From: Gyromitra esculenta
Lineage: Eukaryota; Ascomycota; Pezizomycetes; Pezizales; Discinaceae
DNA: 64,000 bases
Direction: 5' to 3'
Assembly: GCA_038503075.1 (NCBI GenBank)
Contig: JBCAML010000014.1
Coordinates: 496,001 to 560,000 of the forward strand
Positions within the stretch are counted from its first letter, which is position 1. Every line of letters starts with the position of its first letter. The position numbers and the translations under genes were made by a program. The notes under the pieces were generated by a model. The model worked only from the letters and a program-made list of their open reading frames with translations, had not been told where the DNA came from and searched no databases. Positions 10,692 through 26,348 of the stretch are shown one piece after another.

Positions 10692-13254
10692 GATGGCGAC
10701 GTGAATGGGGGAGTCGCTTCAAAGGGGGCTGGGAGGGAGGGGGTACGGAACAAGAATTGGAATGGCTGGAAATGATGGCAGTTTTGCACAGAGGACGCGT
10801 AGTGTGAGCTTGATAATGTCTCGACTCTTGGGCTTCTCCGTACTGCTAACATCAGTATCTGCTGTCTAGTTCCCTACTCTGGGCGTAACTTTTCCCGAGA
10901 CTTGAGCAGGAAAAGCATGTAGGGATGAGGAAGTGTGGATACGGAGGAGTAAGGAGAGGTTGGGGGTATTGTGTGATGAGATGGGGAAGGTTGATAGGTT
11001 GAGGCTAATTGGGGAGGCTGGGGGGATGGGAAGGGAAGGGAAGCCATATCAAGATATCACCCACCACTGCAACAGTCCAGTTGGGAGCTGCTCTGAAACT
11101 ACAGGACACGCTTCGTCCGTCAACCCCACAAAAGGCTTAGAGAGGAACCACTCTCATAGTCCAATTGAGGGTGAGAGTGATGGTTGGCTACCAGAGTCGC
11201 GATGTAAGGGCTGGTGGTTGGCCGTGGAATCACCAGGGCAGCGACGTAAAGACCAATAAACCCCAAACCCCTCCAAAAGCGAGAAACAACACGAAAGGAG
11301 TAACGTGAAAAAAGGCAGCCCCAGCCTTAGATATTCCCAGTCCACCCGGAGAAAGCAGGCCGCGCAGTAGTGCCGCTCGCCGCTGGTGTTGAACTTCCAG
11401 CGGAGAAGGCTGGGAGGAGGAAAGGCAAGTTATGCGTTGTCCTAGCCAGCAGATCAGACCCCGACCGTCTGGATCGCTCAATGTAAAGTCCCTCCTGCAG
11501 CGAATCAGAGCACCTGGACGCGACAAGCCTTTTTTCTTTTTCCCTTTAAGATGGCCGTCCTGACGGATAATGGTACAATAGTGAAAGTTTTTTCCGTTGG
11601 GAATATTCGTTTCCTTTCCTTTCCGATGGGAAGAAGGTGCATATAGGATACGATGGAGAAGATCGAAACCACCAGAAATATACATTTTTCTCTCCTTCTC
11701 GTTTATCCCAGAGCATGAATGCCAGTGTTTATCTATATCCATCATTCACCTTGCCAATCAATCAATCAATCAATCAGCGACTCTATTTCCCAACTAGGAT
11801 GGATGAGGCTCTTGCAGGCGGATGGAGAAACGTCGTGACCAAACATCCACTCATCGCTCATTCACCAGACACTCACGCACCAGACACATCAGAATCCAGA
11901 ACCGTCCATTGCCTACAGTGCCCACATATACGCATAGGAGAAGAGTTTCCGCACCCAGCAGCCATCCGCCAAACAACTCGTTGGTTTGCCAATTAGTCGT
12001 GCCCATGCAGCTCATCGTAACACGGTTGTCACGGTTACCTGACGTAGTGTTGTCTCGCCAACAGCACGGCAACCAGACTGAACCCCTGCTTAGCAAACGG
12101 TAACCGAGGCGCTAGCTTGAGCCGCAACTCACGCGATGAAGCTTTCCCGGGGCTCGGCATGGAAGTCGTGTTCCGCATGGGAGCCGAAACCCCAACCTCC
12201 CCAGCAACTGTATCGCATACGGAAAGAAAAGAAAAAACTATTTTTACCGAATGCCATTTATAGAAACTGTGTTTAAGATACATGACCCGTGAGGGAAAAT
12301 TGGTGGCTGATTATTGGCGCTAATCTGGATTCTAGTGAACGTTGGAGTTCTTCCTTGCTTCTCACTAATAGAGCATCTCTTGACCTTACCTAATTTTAGT
12401 AAAACCTGCAGATCGATGCGTTTGGACAAATAGCTTCACATTTAGGGACTTAAATGGGCAAGTGACCCAAGAACTGGCTTCTACGGGTTTTATGAAAAAT
12501 AAATTCGCGTACTTGGTATCGGTTTATACCTTTCTTGTGGTATAGTGCTAAATTCTAAGTCTAAAGCATAGCACTAAACGTGGAGTTGAGTGAAAAATTC
12601 TGACGCAGAGGGCATGTATGTATCCCTTTTGGTGTAGGATTATAACATTTCTCTAAACCTGCATGCCAAACTCGCAAGATGACGAAAACCTCCCTGTAAA
12701 CCTCGCCTTAGCCCTCACCACTAAAAATAACATTGGTTTGTCCACCAACTCTTAGTCCGTACTCGATTCCTCTCAAGCACGAGTCTGAAAAATTGGAAGC
12801 TCCATTCCCACATACCATCACCGTATAAACGGGAAGCACGCCTGGGTAGAAGTTTGGTCTTGCGCAGAACCAGTGGTCTCCAACATATTGACTTCATGTT
12901 GGAGATGATCTGTTTGAAGTTCGCGCTTTGGGTGGATAGAAACAATAGAAGTAGGAAAAAGAAACGTCTGTTGACACGAGAAACGAATGGGAACTTGGAG
13001 AAAAGCAAACCCAATGATCAATAGAAAATGCTCAGCTAAGACGCCATCCAGTAAACTATATATCTCTACTCCTTTCTTTCCCCCATTCATCATAGCATCA
13101 TGAGAAGAAAAAGTAAGGATATCAGCGAAGTATCACGCAAAGGTAAATGTAGAAAGAAAAAAAAACCCATCCCAACCACCCATCCTCTAGACCCAAAGAC
13201 AAAGCCACGAACACCCGATGCCCAGTTTTTCCAAGGTTAGCTGTACCATATACC
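10692..13254. other. Intergenic region between two coiled-coil genes
   Basis: Probably holds the promoter and leader of the 777-aa gene and the 3' UTR of the downstream minus-strand gene. The longest open frame (11230-11745, minus, 171 codons, hydrophobic C-terminus) has no recognisable domain and no supporting splice partners, so it is not called. An (ATCA)n microsatellite lies at about 11755-11778. Other short frames overlap on both strands. Confidence 0.4.
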
Positions 13255-15194
13255 TTAATTCTTATCTCTCACCCCCCCACCCCCCATCCTAGCAATACCA
13301 CTCTTCAGTCCACCTTGAAACCCACCTCCTGTCATCCCACTCGGTAAACCAACGCCACTTACTCTTGCAACCCGCTTCTTAACTTTCTCCGTCTCCACTT
13401 GTGCCTGTTCGCCCTGTCCACCATCAGGACCAGCCTGAATGGCGAGCAACTCTTCTACAGCGCCAACAAGTTCACCCTTTTCCCGACGTTCAGTATCGAG
13501 TTCCGATTGGACTATGCTTAGTTCCGCCTTCAGCCTCGCCAGCTCCTCCTTCAATTCCTCCTTCACCGGCGAAACTGATGATACCGGGCGAGCAGGAGAG
13601 AACCCAATATCGCCCGTCAAATCTTCCGCCACTTTCTCGGCAATCTGGGTCTGTAGTTCTTCGTTTTTCTGCTTTTCTGCTTCTAGTTCTGCTTGGAGTT
13701 GGCCCACCTTTTTCTCCCATCGGCTTTCGTAAGATTTCTTGAGAGCAGCGACTTTAGACTCATGTTTCGCCTTGTATAAACTATGAAGTTCGCGTGCAAC
13801 CTTCTCGACTTCTGCTTGTACATTTGCAGCGCTGCCTGGACTTGTTGGTGCAGCAGCAGCAGCAGTAGCGGACGAAGGGGTGGAGGGTCTTGACCCTGGG
13901 GCTTCCTTTGCTTTCTTAGCCTCCCTACGGGCTCGAGCAGCTTCCCCTTCCGCGGCATTGACCCGGTGTTTTGCCTCCGCTAGTTCCTTCACTGCCGCTT
14001 CTGCCCGCTCCCGAAGCATTCGGAGCTCTTCCTCCTGTTCCTCAAACTCTACCCTAAGCATCTCTTTTTCCACCTTCTCAGCCTCAAACAGTTCGCCGAG
14101 CTCATTCCGTACATTTCGCCAATTATCGCGCTCTTCCTCTAACCGAGCCCCTAACTCTGTCATCGTGTTCGTCATATCCGCACGTCGATCTTCACTCTCC
14201 CTAACCGCATCGCGGAGACCGGTGATTTCGACCTCCCGCCCGCCAAGCTCGGCTTTCAGTTGTGAGATTTGAGACTGGAAGGATGCTTTCAGTGACTCGA
14301 CTTCTCGTGGTGTGATGGAAGGAATAGAGCGTGGAGTAGCCAGCGGCCCAGGGGAGAAGTCAAGAAGGTCAAAGAAGCGGCTCTCCGCAGGGGTAGATGG
14401 CGGAAGTGGGAATTTGGCGGGGGAGGATTGCTTGTTAGGGGAGGTAGAGCGTGTGCGACGGTGAGAAGGGGTAGTGGAATTCTGGTTCTGGGAACCGGAA
14501 CCAATGGCGTTAAACTGAGTTGTAAAATCGAGAAGCAGGTTGGACGTTTGATTGTATCCATTGTTGTTATTCGGTTTAGGAGTGACCTCTTCTAATAATG
14601 AGGGGGAGGAAAAGAGGTTGCCATAGGAAATGGGGCGAGCGGAGCTGCCGGTGCGTGGGGTGGGATTGGCGGCAACGGAGGTCGTTTGATGCCTTTTTGT
14701 GGGGGGTGTTTGCGGACGCTACAGGGAGCAAATTTTTAGTATGTATGATGGAAGAAACGAAATTATTGGAGGATTGAGTTCGGGGTGAGGCGGACCTTGA
14801 CGGCGGACCGTTTGGCGGAGCTTCCTCTGGCTGCTGCGTTCTGACCGTACTGCCCGATAGTCACATCAGAGAAGGTCGAGCATACTGTATCATCGCCAAC
14901 ATCACCAGCATGGAGTTCATCATCACTAATGAGTTCAAAATCACTCATTTTGCTCGGTGACTCCCCCCGCTCTACCCTACCAGGTGGAGACGAAAAGAAA
15001 GGCGATGAAGCAGCCGAACTCTGCGAAAGCTTTGACATACTGGCTGGAAATGGGAGCCTAGAAGGCGATAAAGGTGTTTTGGGAGTTTTCAGCAAACCAG
15101 GAGACGAGAGAATCTTGGGCTGAGGAGTTGAGCGGGAGGAGTTGAGTGGATTTGTATTCTCTGAAAGTGGCCTCAGGGGCGTTGCGTCTGACAT
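13255..15194 (-). CDS. 620-aa coiled-coil protein, spindle-pole-type architecture
   Basis: Exons 15194-14796 and 14718-13255 (minus). The second exon is one open frame of 488 codons reaching well upstream of its first internal ATG, so most of the gene is hidden from an ATG-based scan. The 77-bp intron has a TACTAAAA branch site and TGTAG acceptor, but the only in-phase donor before an in-frame TAA is GTCCGC (or GTCAAG six bases upstream), both non-consensus. The N-terminus starts MSDATPLRPLSENTNP, followed by a Ser/Pro-rich region with many SP/TP sites (PKTPLSP, SPSK) typical of mitotic kinase substrates. Residues about 280-590 are coiled coil, including ELHSLYKAKHESKVAALKKS and YESRWEKKV, which resemble conserved segments of fungal spindle-pole or kinetochore-associated coiled-coil proteins. 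That placement is an inference. Confidence 0.75.
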
Positions 15195-16770
15195 TTTGTA
15201 TGTCTATAGGTTCTGAAGAGTATGGAACCTTGCAAGAAAGAGTATTAGCGGATGACCACATCCAGGAGACAAAGTGAGCAACACGATAGAAGTGGTTAGG
15301 AGCTGGCTACAAACCCGTTTTTTTCCCTTTGAAGGAGGATGCGGTAGCAATTGAGCGTTAATAACAGTACAAAAAGTAGCGGTGGTAATTATGAAAGTAG
15401 AATAGTGAGAGGTTGATTTTGAGGATAAGTGAGTTGGGAGAAAAAGGTCTCAGATGAAGCGGGAATCGTGTTGTTATTCTTTTTTCTCTCCTCTTTGTTA
15501 GTTGTTGCGTTATGCAAGAACGCCAAGACAGGAACGTAAACATAGGCCAAGCCACCAATCAGCCAGACTACGCATTGCCCTGGTCAGCGGTGGTCCCAGG
15601 CTTCGGGTTTCTTCTATGTACAGGTACGTGCAGATAAAGTATCACTTACATGTATATCACTTAGGTCAAGGGTTTGGAAATAAAGTATAGATCTATGTGA
15701 TAAAAACTCAGCAAAGCGTAATGAAGCACGGCGATAGGAATAGTGCAATACTGTGGCCATTCAGATCCGTGGCATCTTGATAAGATATGGATCCTAACAT
15801 ATGTACTCTATTTAGCCCTGACCTGAATGCATTCATGTACATGCAGAGTAGATCGATGTTGCAATTGTTCCTTGCATTAAGCAAGGTCGCAGTTCCCACG
15901 CTTCCTTTCTTGGTTACACGTAAATACATGTAATATTACTAGAGCCAAGCTGTGTCAACAATTACCGGTACGTCATTACATATAAAAATCACCTTTATTC
16001 AACATACGTATAACTGGTGCTTATGAGAATATGTATGCATGTGATCTGATCATCTTGTACAAGATGATCTATATCATAGGTTTGGGCAATTCTTTTGCTT
16101 TCAACTTTAGTGCACCTACTTTGAGTAGAAGTAATGCAATTTTAAAGTTGAATGATATAGCTGGTCCGAATATGCTACTGAAACTCTAGTGATAAGAAAT
16201 TGATTGCCGAGTGAGTTTAGCGATAGTATACTATCTTCTAATGAACGTAGTCACGAGTTCTCACTCGAGCGAAATTACTTCACGAAAGGATTTTTTTTCA
16301 AAGACTACATGTGATGTTTAGAAGCAAAACGAAGTTGTAATTATGGTGCTTAGGTCAAATCTAGGTAGCTGTTCTTTCTAATCGAATCATAAGAAATCAC
16401 GGGGATGGTCACTCAACGATGCGTTGCGCTTACGGGTGGCTTGATCTTGATGCACCTACACGCTACTAGTTAATTCCATCTCCTTCTTTGCCTCGTTTCG
16501 GATGATTCTATCCTATTGGCGGTATTAGACTAATTCCTTCCGCTAGCTGCTAGCTGCTCGCTGTGTGTCTTATCCTATCATCGCTGATACATTGGTTTCT
16601 TCCTCATCCCACCTTCTCTCCCATTTCCCCCACACTGGTTCCTCCTCCTCTCAGAGCTGACCCCATCACTTTGCCCTGTTGGTCTCACCTCCTGTTGGTA
16701 TCTCTTTGTCTTCTCCATCAACAAAAACCATCAAGGATCTTAATTAGTGAACTAACAAGCAGCGCCTATC
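15195..16770. other. Divergent intergenic region with a perfect palindrome
   Basis: Lies between two divergently transcribed genes and so should carry both promoters. It contains a perfect 22-bp palindrome (16048-16069) and two TACATGTA octamers (15647, 15925). The last ~200 bp before the helicase start are pyrimidine-rich, as is common upstream of well-expressed fungal genes. No coding frame is supported. Confidence 0.5.
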
Positions 16771-19318
<2,548 letters not shown>

Positions 19319-20068
19319 TCTATCTCTGTGATCAAAATCTCGGAAGATATATCCCTAGAAATACGTACCAGATGGGGCAGATATATCGAAGTTTAAGAAC
19401 CACTGATTTCCCAAGTCTCACCTTTGTCTGTATTTAAAAGTAATTGCATTCGGTCGTTTCTTGGCTAGGTCTCTCGAGACATCAAATATATGGTGCAGAC
19501 GCTCTTATATCTTTGCTTGTAGCCCCATGGCACTGGGTACTAAGTGAAATAAAACAGGCCAATTATCAAGGAGGTTTTTGGACCTTAAAGTTTCTATGAA
19601 ATTCCCTCACTCACCGCCCACAGATGAGCAGATCTAGGCCTTTTAGGGTCAATTCCTTGTTTTATAACTATCACCAAAAAAACATTATAAATAATGTTTT
19701 CCTAGTCTACTCTAATCACGGTAGATTTAACATAATAAATAACGCCTTTAACAAGATGTAAACTGGCTCTCATTATTTTATTCATCACAAGACCTATAGA
19801 CTCATGTGTGTGTAGCTAATAGTCAACTAGATTAGCCTTGGATGCGTATATGCCTGATAGCTGTATCAAGTTTGGACATTACGAGATCTGACAGAGGAAG
19901 AAAGAGAAGATGAAGAGTACGAAAGGGATGGAGATGTGGGGAAGACGTGGAAGGAATATGAAGAAGATAGTGATTAAATTGTTTTTGTTTTGTTTTGTTT
20001 TTGTTTGTTAGTACTTAGGTACTTAAATGTAGCTAGTCGCCATAACCCAAGGGTTGGATGCGTAAAAT

Positions 20069-20148
20069 GATATGAGTGTCGTTCAGCGAAAATGCACCAA
20101 AACTATCTTGGCAGTTATGGGACATTTTCGCTGAACGATACTCATATC
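20069..20148. repeat. 80-bp inverted-repeat (hairpin/MITE-like) element
   Basis: Left arm 20069-20094 (GATATGAGTGTCGTTCAGCG...) and right arm 20123-20148 are reverse complements over 26 bp with one mismatch, separated by 28 bp. The right end abuts a short (TATC)n microsatellite. It is either a very small non-autonomous transposable element or a stable hairpin; no target-site duplication is obvious. Confidence 0.8.
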
Positions 20149-23100
20149 TATCTATCTATCTATCAAGTTTGAACATCTAAGTCATGAAGCATCACTCGCA
20201 ATATAAATGGGCCATCGTGTTGAAATAATAGATATGAAGACAGCGTGACAATTTCCCAATAGCGTATGTGTTCGGATTTATGTTTCTAGTCAATTTCCGG
20301 TTCGAAAGTCACGTCTGAGGGACATTCCTTATTAGGAAGCTCCTCTAACGCAACATACAGTACGAGAAAATGGGGTGAGTCTGCTACTGTATTGTTGGGA
20401 GATGCAAACTTGATTCTGTATTTGCGCTAGGAATCCAGTATTGCTTCGGCATTTTTCCGGAATGCCGCACATACTCTGTACCAGTTGCGCCCCCCCCCCT
20501 TGATACTGTATCTACTAGTAGCTAGGTATGGCAATTGGAAGTCAATTAGCTTTACTAATAGATAGATACGGTATTATGTATCTTATCTGTCGGCTTTTCC
20601 TGTAATTATCTTCTTTAGACTTGCCGCGTAGTCCTGCCTTATGTCCAGTCTTCGATCCCCGGAGCCAAGATTTGTGCTTCACATGACTTCGAACTTGAAT
20701 GGGATTATGCTATCTACAACTAATCCAGGAAGAATTTGGACAGTCTCCTATCTCCTATTCAGCTTTCGCTCCTTGGCACCAAGTGCCTCACGTATCTTAC
20801 CTTGTAAACGAAATCGTACACTTTCGGAAAATAGAGGACGGTGTTCTATTGGATCTATAAATTTGAGCCAAACAATAGCATTAGGAAGCAAAAGATAAGA
20901 AGCTATCTCACCCATGTAGAGAGGAAGATCTACGCCAAGGGCGGGAAAGGGGATCGAGAGAATCTGAAAACCGGGGCTGAAAACACCTTTCAGAGATGAA
21001 GTGGAAAAAAAGAAAAATCATAGTCGTCGTCATTAAATATCACTCGGACGGAACTAGCCGGTTGGAGGGAAGATACATTCGCGTGGCTTGGGCCTGAAAC
21101 AAAGGGAGTCAAAAAAAGAAAATAACGGAATAAGCCAATTCGAAAGGAAGGATTAGCTAGCAAGGCTTTCATAAAGCCTAGAAGCACTGCGTATTATTTT
21201 ATCTCAAAAAAAACGAAATATAGGCTTGGGAGTTGATCTTTTTTGTAAAAAGCCAAGCCATATTCCATTTTTTGAGAGGAGAGGACAAGCGATGTTGTCG
21301 AGCCAAAAGCCGAGTAACCCACGATCGTGGAAGCCTCACCACATCACCCGGGTTGCTCCACGGAACTTGCCCGTTAGCGACGTCATCGTAAAGGTTATCT
21401 CAATCAAAGCATCATCCTATCGACAACGGCGCGCGGGATAGAATGAAAAGAAAGTTATACCGATTCGTTCTTTTGCCCTCTTGTCGTGTGGGGTCTCCTG
21501 AATCTAGGGGAGATCTCTTTCTCAAGCGGGCCGACATGACAGCTTTGATTCAGAATGCCTTCGCCAACTCTATTCTGGCACACGGGTAACAATTGGCTCA
21601 CGTGAATTAGCCTACCTTATGCTTTTGGTGTGCTAGCCGGAGGTGATCATCGAAAACCTGCTTAACCAAACCTAGCCCTGGATTTAAGTTGTGTATGGTG
21701 TGTTGGCTTGTGTCTTTGTTTTGATACGTAGAGTAATAAGTACTGTGCCAAGTACTTGCATGTACTCTAGTTTTAGTTGGAGTCTATTCTGAAATTCCTG
21801 ATCGTCTCTTAGTACTGCTAAGTGATTTGATTGGTCTGAGTTATAGCTACATCGCCTTCTGAGCTAGCCAAGACTATTTATTTTTAGCATCTATGATATT
21901 AGAAAGGCTACTTTGAGAGGAAAAAAAACTCAAGATTGATTATATAAAGAGAATTTACTTGATAAAACGTGCTAGGCAGTTGAAAGTGCCCTTATAAAGT
22001 GGTTAAAAGTTGTTGGGGAATTAGAACGGCTTCATAATTACATGTAGACGTACATGTAACGATCGATCACGTATGTGCCCAGGAACTATATCATGAGAGC
22101 TATATACAGCTGGGAGGCGTTTCTAGTTCCGGGGGTTAAACGACTGACCGTTTTTCTCCTTCAATCCAACCGAAAGGGGCGGAGAAAGTAGTTGGTTTTG
22201 GGCGAAATCGATAAATTGTGGCTTATGCATGCAGTCTCTTCGATCGGTGACCTTATTTGCGCTGAGAGGGTTGCGCTAGGACGGTGGTTTCAACTAAATG
22301 ATAAATTTTCGCAAAAAGAAAATGACGATTTCTAAATTAGAAGGTCAATTGGTTATTATGATTATATTAGAGAGCGATAGTGTTGAAGTGGGTGGAGACG
22401 ATGTGGAAGCTGCGGTAGTTCAAGGTTGCGCTTTCCTCCTATAAGCAGGTTATTCAACCGCACTTCGCCCTCATCGAGTTATTAGTTTACCTACTTAACT
22501 GTTAACGGAAATTTCCGAAGGTGTTGCTAAGTTTCGTTGTTATATATGGAAGATGCCGTCACCCATCAATTGGTAGCAATAAATATTTGGAATCACTCCA
22601 AAGATCGCTGGGGGGGGGTCAATCTCCAACTATATGGCTAGCATGTGCTGACAAATAATTGTAAACTTAAAGTGCAGATGGTGATCTAGTGGTCGTCAAG
22701 ATAATTCCTCAGTTGTAAGGAAACAGAGATAATGTTACGGGATTCAAACCACGATCAAGTTTTCAGTGTTACTTCGAGATATAGTATAGCTCTACAAGTA
22801 GTGCAAACCCTGTGGCGACTATTAGCTTCTGGCTGCTATGAAGGTTCATACCACCTCCCCTTCTCTCCTTCCCCTCCACCCACCATCCACCCACCCTTTA
22901 CCATTCGCCATTCCCTCCCCATCCTCCCATGGGCGATACCAGATCCACAGCGCATGAGAATTAGGCACAATGCGGGTAGGAGATCTGGTTAGAAGTTACA
23001 CAAATATATGGTAAGATGGGCTGAGAGAATGAGTCCACCCAGACTTTCGGAAACAGAGCCCACTTTTCCCGGAAACCCGATGCTATGGACAGCATCTACC

Positions 23101-24507
23101 GTTCCCCCCAGAGCTTCTATGACATAGATGCATTACATGACGTCAATATACTCTTATATTAACTTCCTTCATCGCAGATTTGTTTTTAAGGGGGGGAAAG
23201 ACCAAAGATGAAGTCATGATAGGTTAGCGATTCGATACCGCTGGAGGAGTTGGAACCCACATGACCCAACTGATGCCAACTCAATCGATGTTACAGCAGT
23301 GATGCCATTTCTAATTCTCTTGTTTCGGTTTATAACCCTGAGTGTGATCCTTGGCGTGGTCCCCGAGCTATACATATGACGATCAATGATAGATCAATCT
23401 TGTTAACATCTTGCAGATTGTTAATTATTATTTTTTCAAGCAGGAACGCCGCTGACGATATTCAACACTATTAGCCGTCGGCGACTATAGTTACTGTCTG
23501 GTATTATCTTGAAAATGAACGAGAATAGGAGCGTAGGACACGGGGCGTGTGGTGAATTCATCTGAAGGACATAATATAGTACGTGTCTCTAGAACCTTGA
23601 ATTTGATTTGTTGAGTATAGATAAGGCGAGGTTTGAGATTTTGATTTGCGGACCTAGCGGTTAACCAAGATTTAGCGGCTACTTCAGGAGGTGAGGATTA
23701 AATGTTTGCTCACCTTAGGAAATAATTGATACACGCAGGCTTCTAGATCACTGCTAGATAACGTGAAGTGGGGTAGGATAATCTAAATAAGAAAAATCAA
23801 AAGGACACTGTATTGCATGCATGTGAGTTGTGCTTTACGTTGTTTTCTTTTTGTCCTTTCTTTTTGTCCGACTGAAACGAGGAGAGCTGTGATGCTTTTA
23901 TTCTCATCTGTTAGGCCCCGAAGGTTATAACACGAGTGACCGATTATGATTTAGACTAGCCTAAGTTCGTAAGCCGAACTTAGCATACCAAAATGGAAAT
24001 GCTCAACACAATCTCAGAGCTCTGGGACTAGAGTAGTGGAAGGCCACTCAAATGCCTTTGGTTCAATATCTACTTTTGCAACTCTGGATTTGGATATTCA
24101 CGAGGCACCCTGGGAGATTTGGGAAAAGTTAAGCTGGTAGCATGTGGGCACGATGGGGTCGGGACCTCTTTGAGGGAAGCAAAACGATCATGATCATAGT
24201 AGTAGCACAGTGACCTTTGTCAATTCATTTACTGATATCTCTGCCTTCTTTCCAGCTACCCTCCCACTAATACATTAACCACATATATCAGAGAGAGCTT
24301 AGTAATAAAGCAGAAATGTCGAGTTAGGAGCTCAAAGAGGCTTTATACAAACTACATGTACTCTATGACATATGTATAACATATATCTAGATTTGTGAAA
24401 ACATATTCATCAGGTTGGTCTTGCTTATTAATCTACGAACTAACCACAAAGGGTAACTAAAGCAACGTTCTACAGGCGACCCCTCTGTCTTCGACATTCG
24501 GGGCACT

Positions 24508-24622
24508 GGAGGAGTCAGCGAGGCAGAGGGTATAACGAGGCTTGGCGGTCTTGGCTAACAAAACTGATCCATTTGCTGCTCTACTCAAGCCTCGTTATGC
24601 CCTCTGCCTCGCTGACCCCTCC
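24508..24622. repeat. 115-bp inverted-repeat (MITE-like) element
   Basis: Arms 24508-24543 and 24587-24622 are reverse complements over 36 bp with two mismatches (core GTCAGCGAGGCAGAGGG), separated by 43 bp. The arms are much more G+C-rich than the flanks. The pattern is typical of a small non-autonomous DNA transposon or a foldback element; no transposase is nearby. Confidence 0.82.
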
Positions 24623-26348
24623 ACCGCTCTACATGTAGGTACTGAAATGTACTGCGGTTGCGGGGGGTAAAGTGGCGGTGCGAGTGAAAGATCTCAATTT
24701 CTCCTTCTCCTCCACAACCCCCTGAGAGGTCCGATAAACACGTCTAATGAATCAAGAACGCTATGTGCTAAACATCAAGTGAAGTTAGTTAGGAAAAAGT
24801 ATGGAACCTAAATGAGTACGAGCTCGCCGAGAAAAAGCGCTGCACCGCCACCTATCGCCAGATTTACCCCTGCACCCGTAGCACTGCCGGCCTACCTGAT
24901 GGTTTAGTGTACTAGTCGACAACTCGAAATTGATCGCATGAATTGCACCGTCACAGCGTGACCATATTGGTAGTAGAACGATTATTCAACGATATCCAAC
25001 ATAAGTTTTCCCGAGCACAACAGAGAGTACTCCGAGCAAAATACCATCTGTCTAGACCTACCGGAAATGGAGAGAGCTAGCCACTTTACTAAACTCTCCC
25101 AAGCTAAAAGTAGATTGTGAATAGTAATACGGCCTACTCTACCGAGAAGCGGCCGGTCCAAGCCTTTCACCGGAAATCTCGGGACCATGCATCTACCCTA
25201 AACGAAGAATTCCCGCACCTCGGGAAAGGGAAGAAGCGAGAGTGACCGCGCCTGCTTTCCTTGACTGTAATGGGTCCGCGAGAGGGAGGGAGGGAGGGAG
25301 GGAGAGAGGTCTGATAGCTGTCAAAACAACCTTGCCGTTTTCGGGCTGTGCCGAGAGGAAGAGTCCATGTATACGATGCGTACCCCACTCTTCCCGCTGC
25401 ATCTATGTATTTGTCTGGGTACAGAGTACGGCACTTAGCAATATTCGTATGAATGCACTGTGTGTATGTAATGTCCGTGCGATTTTAAATTGGCTGAGCA
25501 CGTACTTGAGGGTTACCCACCAGTTGGGAATTCTCCGCCGGTAGATTCAATGGACATGGGGGCGGGGGCGAATAGAACTGAAGTTGGGAGGCTACCGAGA
25601 GGGGAATAGCTGGATTTGGGAGAGATGTGGGGACGAGAGAGAGGGATAAAATATTTTCCTTCCGCATTGTGTGTCGAAGTGTAGATCACCGCTTGACCTC
25701 GGTTATCTCTTCCCAGGCCGTCGGACTTATGGAAACAACCAACAATTTGAAGTTGCCGGTAAACAAAAAAAAAAACCGCTGTAAAAAGTGGTTGAATCAG
25801 TCAACTTCCCGGGGGATGGGAAGGAGTATCGGCTGTACACGGCTATGTAGCTGTGGGTATACTTGACTTGTGTTAGGCGGTCATAGGGAGGATTGGGTCA
25901 GTAGAGTCTTGGATTTTGTCTTTGCTCCCTCAGCTACATACTTATGCAGAAATAAAATGGATTAGTCTGCCTAAGAAATAAAACGCGAGAGGGGAATTCC
26001 CCACGGTTCTAACCAAGACATGAATACATCGTGACGATATTTCTACTTCCATACTGCAGGCTATTGGGCTTGTTGGTGGTTCCTGCAAGCCAGTGAATGA
26101 ATTAAAGGAAATATTCCAAGAGGGCAAAGGCAAGTCACTGTGTTATTGATAGAAACAATGTTTACCAGACGGAAAATTGGGAGAGCTACGCAGTGATTTC
26201 AGGTAGAGTTTATGCAAGCGAGTGATTTTTTGTGACCAAGCCTTCGGTCACGTGAGAGATCCAGGGGCCAATAGGATTGCACCACGACCGGATGCAACGT
26301 TCCTTCCAACTCGTTCCCATCTCTTATCTCGAACCAACTAGCAACAAT

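Larger units (their letters stand above)
19319..26276. other. 7-kb gene-poor region with inverted-repeat elements
   Basis: No intact gene could be supported. It contains two MITE-like hairpin elements (20069-20148, 24508-24622), four TACATGTA octamers between 22039 and 24637, a GGGA-type microsatellite (about 25282-25307) and a stretch of unusual texture at about 20600-21600. A tRNA-like segment near 22681-22755 fails to fold properly and was not called. Confidence 0.5.

Noticed and set aside
11230..11745. 171-codon minus-strand ORF
   Set aside because: No recognisable domain, mixed basic and hydrophobic composition, and a likely overlap with the promoter or leader of the 777-aa gene.
22681..22755. 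tRNA-like A-box (ATCTAGTGG) and B-box-like (GGATTCAAACC) motifs
   Set aside because: The T arm and acceptor stem do not pair in either orientation, so it is not a functional tRNA.
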